From the NCBI GenBank assembly GCA_005792225.1, contig SXSP01000131.1:1-18315 (forward strand): a stretch of DNA of 18,315 nt, given 5' to 3'. Position 1 is the stretch's first letter. Every line of letters begins with the position of its first letter. The position numbers were made by a program, and so were the translations under genes. Shown here one piece after another: positions 15,074 through 18,315 of the stretch. Origin of the DNA: Bdellovibrionales bacterium. GTDB lineage: Bacteria > Bdellovibrionota > Bdellovibrionia > Bdellovibrionales > JAMPXM01. Below the pieces are notes generated by a model. It saw only the letters and a list, made by a program, of their open reading frames with translations. It was not told the origin of the DNA and did not search any database.

Positions 15074-15635
15074 TATCATCGGTCTTCTGGCCGCTCCCCA
15101 TTTTGCGCTCGCGAACGTGAGTCTTCTCCAAGAAACTCGTGAGATTGAATGCGCGGTTGACGCCAAAAATTTTGACCGCGTCGTGATCGATCCTAAAGAC
15201 ACGAAGATCACTCTCTCAAACGGTAAAGATGTCGTTCGCGAATACGAACGGGTCAAATTTCTCGACAGCGCGATCCTGGCGAAAGCTTCAAACGGAAGCT
15301 TCGTCTTGTTTCAGGTTCTTCTCAGCGGCGACAACTGGTTGACCGAAGGTGATCTGATCCCGTTTGTCGAAAAAAATTGCGACGATACCGGCGCATCGAA
15401 AACGTGCAAGAACGACGTGATCAAGAAACTTTTTTGGTCGCCTGAGAAACTTTCGCTCGCGACAGCGAAGTGGAATTTAAACGGGGCGGTCGAGACCTAC
15501 GGCTTTCTCGCGAATCATGCGACCTTTTTCCGCGCACGCGACAAAAAGGGAATGGGCGTCACGCTGATTGATTCGGGCTCAAACGTCGAACTAGTCGTAG
15601 GGTCAACGCTCCAGGCAAAGTGCAAGTACAACTAA
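15045..15635 (+). CDS. small secreted protein coupled to the metalloprotease
   Basis: 196 aa, family not recognised. I chose the GTG at 15045, 5 nt after AGGTGA (15034-15039). It yields MKSVALKLFNIIGLLAAPHFALA-N, a good signal peptide, whereas the longer frame from 14931 adds an Arg-rich stretch that is only the metalloprotease gene read in another frame. Mature-part cysteines lie in IECAV near the start, KNCDDTGASKTC in the middle and AKCKYN at the end, compatible with two disulfides. The 29-nt overlap with the metalloprotease suggests fixed stoichiometry. A substrate, chaperone or inhibitor role is possible but not shown. Confidence 0.82.
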   Translation: MKSVALKLFNIIGLLAAPHFALANVSLLQETREIECAVDAKNFDRVVIDPKDTKITLSNGKDVVREYERVKFLDSAILAKASNGSFVLFQVLLSGDNWLTEGDLIPFVEKNCDDTGASKTCKNDVIKKLFWSPEKLSLATAKWNLNGAVETYGFLANHATFFRARDKKGMGVTLIDSGSNVELVVGSTLQAKCKYN

Positions 15636-15643
15636 GAGTTTAC

Positions 15644-15685
15644 AAACCTCCGCACGCAGCTTATCCCTGGGGCTCTTGGAGGTTT
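15644..15685 (+). promoter_or_regulatory. leader stem pairing with the oxidoreductase Shine-Dalgarno
   Basis: AAACCTCC (15644-15651) and GGAGGTTT (15678-15685) are perfect 8-bp complements, 26 nt apart. The 3' arm contains the GGAGG that initiates the oxidoreductase at 15688. Formed in RNA, the stem would hide the ribosome site. A G-U pair can extend it by one. The loop contains a further small CCCTGGGG fold. Confidence 0.45.
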
Positions 15686-15687
15686 CA

Positions 15688-16683
15688 ATGGTTAAAGAAT
15701 TCATTCTCGCCTCACGTCCTTCCGGAGTTCCCGATCCTAAAACTTTTCAGATGAACGAAAAGGAACTGCCGTCGCTCAGAGACGGAGAGGTTCGCGTACA
15801 GGGACTCTACTACTCGGTTGATCCCTACATGCGTGGTCGCATGAACGAGGGTCGAAGCTACGTGCCTCCTTACGAACTCGGCCGCCCCATCGAAGGCGGC
15901 GTCGTCGCCAAGGTCGTGAGCTCAAAGAGCGACATCCTCAAGGTCGGCGATCTCGTCACCGGCATCATGCCTTGGGCGACAGAAACAAACATCGCTGCAC
16001 GTTCGTTACAAAAAATCGACAGCCGTCATGCCGAGCATGCGAGTCTTTACTTGGGCCTCCTGGGAATGCCTGGTCTCACCGCTTACTTCGGACTTCTCGA
16101 AATCGGAAAACCCAAAGCCGGTGAAACCGTCGTCGTTTCCGGCGCCGCAGGAGCTGTCGGAACGGCCGTAGGACAAATCGCGAAGATCAAAGATTGTCAC
16201 GTTGTGGGAATCGCGGGTTCAGAAGAAAAGACGAATCTCTTGAAGAAGGAATTCCGCTTCGATCAAGCCGTGAACTACAAAACAAATCTTGAAGAAGGCC
16301 TGGCAATAGCATGTCCGCGGGGAGTTGATGTTTACTTCGATAACGTGGGTGGCGAGGTTTCAGATGCGACTCTCCAACTCATGAACGATCATGGCCGCAT
16401 TTCCGTCTGCGGTCAGATCGCGCTCTACAATGCGAAGTCAGCCCCCATGGGTCCGCGGCCTCAACCCCTGCTGTTGACGAGAAAGCTGCTCATGCAGGGA
16501 TTCATCGTCTATGACTTTCAAGCGAAGTATGCCGAAGGGACGGCCGCTCTCACCAAGTGGTACGAGCAAGGCTTGCTGAAGCCGATGGAAACCGTCGTCG
16601 ATGGTTTCGATCAACTTCCCACGGCCCTCATCGGTCTTTTCAAGGGTGAGAACACCGGAAAGATGATCGTCAGAATCCAATGA
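15688..16683 (+). CDS. zinc-less MDR NADP-dependent oxidoreductase (CurA/PTGR-like)
   Basis: 331 aa from the ATG at 15688, 5 nt after GGAGG (15678-15682). A TTG at 15676 would put that Shine-Dalgarno inside the gene. It belongs to the leukotriene B4 12-hydroxydehydrogenase / prostaglandin reductase / curcumin reductase branch of medium-chain dehydrogenases. These reduce alpha,beta-unsaturated carbonyls with NADPH. Marks: VDPYMRGRM at about 44-52, the Rossmann motif SGAAGAVGTAVGQIAK at 151-166, and DVYFDNVGGE, with no zinc-ligand cysteines. Cytoplasmic. A role in detoxifying reactive aldehydes or enones is typical of the family. It ends with a 14-bp tail-to-tail overlap with the outer-membrane protein gene. 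Confidence 0.93.
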   Translation: MVKEFILASRPSGVPDPKTFQMNEKELPSLRDGEVRVQGLYYSVDPYMRGRMNEGRSYVPPYELGRPIEGGVVAKVVSSKSDILKVGDLVTGIMPWATETNIAARSLQKIDSRHAEHASLYLGLLGMPGLTAYFGLLEIGKPKAGETVVVSGAAGAVGTAVGQIAKIKDCHVVGIAGSEEKTNLLKKEFRFDQAVNYKTNLEEGLAIACPRGVDVYFDNVGGEVSDATLQLMNDHGRISVCGQIALYNAKSAPMGPRPQPLLLTRKLLMQGFIVYDFQAKYAEGTAALTKWYEQGLLKPMETVVDGFDQLPTALIGLFKGENTGKMIVRIQ

Positions 16684-17344
16684 GCGCGGAGAAGTAATAA
16701 GTCTCCGTGCGGAACTGGAGACGTTGGCTCGCCAGCGTCTCCACCGTCTTGGATGTGTAATCCGATAGACGAGCCGCGAGCTGAATTCCGAAGCGATCTG
16801 TGAATTCAACTTCCAATCCCGCCTCGCCGTAGTAGCCCGAAGCCATCACGGTGTCTTTCGTTTTGTATCCCGTCCCCTGAGATGTCAGGTTGGGTGTCGA
16901 GTTGAACGTGAGCTCATGGTATCCACCGAGGCCGCCACCACCGATATAGGGCCGAAACCAATAGTTATCGATGAGTTTCAACTTCACCCCGAGACCGAGA
17001 TCAAACATTGCCGCTTTAAACGGAAGATTGTCTTCGCGGAACGTGGTTGCGCCTTTTTTATAGTTGTAAGTCGCTTCACCATTGGCAGACATGTGCGAAA
17101 TCGTGAGTACGAGATGCAGGTTCGCGAAATTGAACGGTCTCTCAATGGAGGCGGCCGCGTAGATTCCGCGGTCCATCTTAAATTGGCCAACGGGAGTCAC
17201 GGTGAGAAAATCGACGAAGCCAACGCCTGCCGATCCGGTCATCCCCTTCCCACTGAGGGGAATTTTAGGGCCTTTTGATTGTGCAAACGAGACCGAGGCC
17301 GCGAAGAAAAAGATCGCGGCAATCATGCCAGCCATGGTCTTCAT
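16670..17344 (-). CDS. OmpW-like outer-membrane beta-barrel
   Basis: 224 aa. The signal peptide is MKTMAGMIAAIFFFAASVSFA-Q. The mature part has about eight amphipathic strands (GSAGVGFVDFLTV, GIYAAASIE, LHLVLTISHM, AMFDLGLGVKLKL, WFRPYIGGGGLGGYHELTF, SGYYGEAGLEVEF, FGIQLAARLSDYTS, TYYFSALIGF) and ends in Phe, the usual outer-membrane assembly signal. The length and the 'YIGGGGxG' strand fit small eight-stranded OmpW/OmpA-like barrels, but the family cannot be fixed. AAGGAG (17356-17351) precedes the ATG by 6 nt. It lies 66 nt downstream of the hydrolase gene on the same strand, so a shared transcript is possible. Confidence 0.82.
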   Translation of the reverse strand: MKTMAGMIAAIFFFAASVSFAQSKGPKIPLSGKGMTGSAGVGFVDFLTVTPVGQFKMDRGIYAAASIERPFNFANLHLVLTISHMSANGEATYNYKKGATTFREDNLPFKAAMFDLGLGVKLKLIDNYWFRPYIGGGGLGGYHELTFNSTPNLTSQGTGYKTKDTVMASGYYGEAGLEVEFTDRFGIQLAARLSDYTSKTVETLASQRLQFRTETYYFSALIGF

Positions 17345-17410
17345 TAGGCGCTCCTTCGCATCTACTCCCGCCCTTCGGCTTTTTTGGGGCGCGCGATTAG
17401 ACCAGGTGAC

Positions 17411-18262
17411 TCAAACTGGATCTTTTCCCAGCCAATCGATGAGCTCAGAGTCGAAGTTTTCGCCCTCTTCGAGTTGGGGTGTGTGGGCGCTGCGATCGAA
17501 AATTCGTACCGTCAGGGATCTGAAACTCGACCTCCATCTGTCCCACGACGCCGCAGGCGCGACGAGGTAATCAAAGCGACCCATGATCAAGAGAACGGGA
17601 GCTTGAAGTTCGTTGAGTCCGAGCCCCACGTCGAGATCGCGAAACACCTCACCCCAGAGATAGTCCATGCCGGTCATGTTGACCTCGACTCCCGCCCAAA
17701 GCGGGGCCGCATCGAAGTTGTGATCAAACCAGCTCTTTGCGCCGAGCCGGATGCAAAAGGTAATGAAGCGAGACTCGGGTCGAGCCGCGATCTCCTCGTT
17801 GAGTTTTTCGAGATCTTGCGCGAGTTTCGCTTTACGCTCCGGGCACACGGCTTCCTGCCAGTGGCGTTCCCCGAGTTGGGCATCGGCAGCATTATGACTG
17901 GCACCGGTCGCGATGATGACCACGCGAGAAACACTTTCGGGAAAGCGCTTCGCGTACTCGAGCGCCATGTACCCGTGGCCCGAATGACCCATGATGATGA
18001 CCCGCCCGAGCTGGAGCTTTTTTCGTACGAGTTCAATATCCTCGAGGATTTTTTCGAATCGAAAATCTTCGCGGGTCGGCACCCGCGAGCAACGCGCGAA
18101 TCCGCGGTGATCGACGAAAACGAATTTGAAGGACCTTCTGAGCGACGCAGAGAACGTACGTGGATAGTAGACGGCGCTTCCGACGACGAGGACCACGGGA
18201 CCTTTGCCCTCGATCGAGTAGCGCAGTTCGAAATCGTCAGAATGAATGATGCCCTTTGACAT
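17411..18262 (-). CDS. alpha/beta hydrolase
   Basis: 283 aa, a standard alpha/beta-hydrolase fold. The nucleophile elbow GHSGHG places Ser94, the acid is Asp231 (MGRFDYLV) and the base is His260 (DRSAHTPQLEE), so the triad is complete. The oxyanion region is at VLVVGSA. A helical cap lies at about 130-205. There is no signal peptide, so it is cytoplasmic. The layout is close to proline iminopeptidase-like or ester-hydrolysing members, and the substrate cannot be inferred. The ATG at 18262 follows AAGAGGGG closely. An antisense frame across nearly the whole gene (17384-18259) is its shadow. Confidence 0.9.
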   Translation of the reverse strand: MSKGIIHSDDFELRYSIEGKGPVVLVVGSAVYYPRTFSASLRRSFKFVFVDHRGFARCSRVPTREDFRFEKILEDIELVRKKLQLGRVIIMGHSGHGYMALEYAKRFPESVSRVVIIATGASHNAADAQLGERHWQEAVCPERKAKLAQDLEKLNEEIAARPESRFITFCIRLGAKSWFDHNFDAAPLWAGVEVNMTGMDYLWGEVFRDLDVGLGLNELQAPVLLIMGRFDYLVAPAASWDRWRSSFRSLTVRIFDRSAHTPQLEEGENFDSELIDWLGKDPV

Positions 18263-18291
18263 GCCCCTCTTCCCATTCGAAGCTGACGAGC

Positions 18292-18315
18292 GGAGGGTTC
18301 ATCAAATGAATTATC
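18292..18315 (+). CDS. possible start of a gene running off the right edge
   Basis: GGAGGG at 18292-18297 is 8 nt before an ATG at 18306 that reads MNY to the end of the window. It would be divergent from the alpha/beta hydrolase with only 43 nt between the two starts. Only three codons are visible, so nothing can be said of the product. Confidence 0.3.

Noticed and set aside
17369..17385. CCGCCCTTCGGCTTTTTT as a plus-strand terminator
   Set aside because: The stem is only about three base pairs and no plus-strand gene ends just upstream.
17384..18259. 291-aa plus-strand frame opposite the alpha/beta hydrolase
   Set aside because: It is antisense to a gene with a complete catalytic triad, has no family motifs, and comes from high-GC codon bias.

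Overview
This 18.3 kb window is a compact, protein-coding stretch of a Gram-negative bacterial chromosome with moderately high GC. Genes are tightly packed, with 1-30 bp overlaps in co-directional pairs and short tail-to-tail overlaps in convergent pairs. I see no rRNA, tRNA, CRISPR array, transposase, integrase or phage gene. Several signs point to a Bdellovibrionota/Oligoflexia-type predatory or related deltaproteobacterium-like lineage: a TIGR02147-family regulator, many small secreted proteins, lipoproteins with an 'FQNC'-style lipobox, and a CHASE/PAS-rich kinase. This placement is inference; no marker gene is present.

Layout. (1) 1-3450: a large CHASE-TM-GAF-PAS(x4)-HisKA-HATPase kinase, whose 5' end lies outside the window, translationally coupled to a single-domain CheY-like receiver. 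(2) 3691-4512: a lipoprotein built of short beta-helix-like repeats. (3) 4594-6576: a two-gene unit of a CYP152-type fatty-acid peroxygenase P450 and a RibD-C/DHFR-like reductase. (4) 6563-7018 on the minus strand: an O6-alkylguanine-DNA alkyltransferase. Its start lies at the edge of a 26-bp inverted repeat. (5) 7292-8011: a small anchored or secreted protein and a nine-cysteine protein. (6) 8008-10227, minus strand: a dipeptidyl peptidase IV (S9B) gene interrupted by one in-frame TGA at 9127-9129. (7) 10282-11274, minus: a lipoprotein with two Ig-like repeats and a DUF5648-like tail. (8) 11416-12955, minus: an operon of three small secreted proteins, closed by an intrinsic terminator. (9) 13082-15635, plus, divergent from (8): a TIGR02147 HTH regulator, a secreted matrixin-like zinc metalloprotease and a small secreted protein. 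(10) 15688-16683: a zinc-less MDR-family NADP-dependent oxidoreductase. (11) 16670-17344 and 17411-18262, minus: an OmpW-like beta-barrel and an alpha/beta hydrolase. (12) At the right edge a new plus-strand gene may begin.

The most coherent candidate system is the divergent cluster 11416-15635. A TIGR02147 regulator sits between an operon of three exported proteins and its own operon, which encodes an exported metzincin and a partner protein. The other points most worth following up are the nonsense-interrupted but otherwise intact DPP-IV, the inverted repeat at the alkyltransferase start, the peroxygenase/reductase pair, and two mRNA leaders that carry a CCUCC-type sequence able to pair with their own Shine-Dalgarno.
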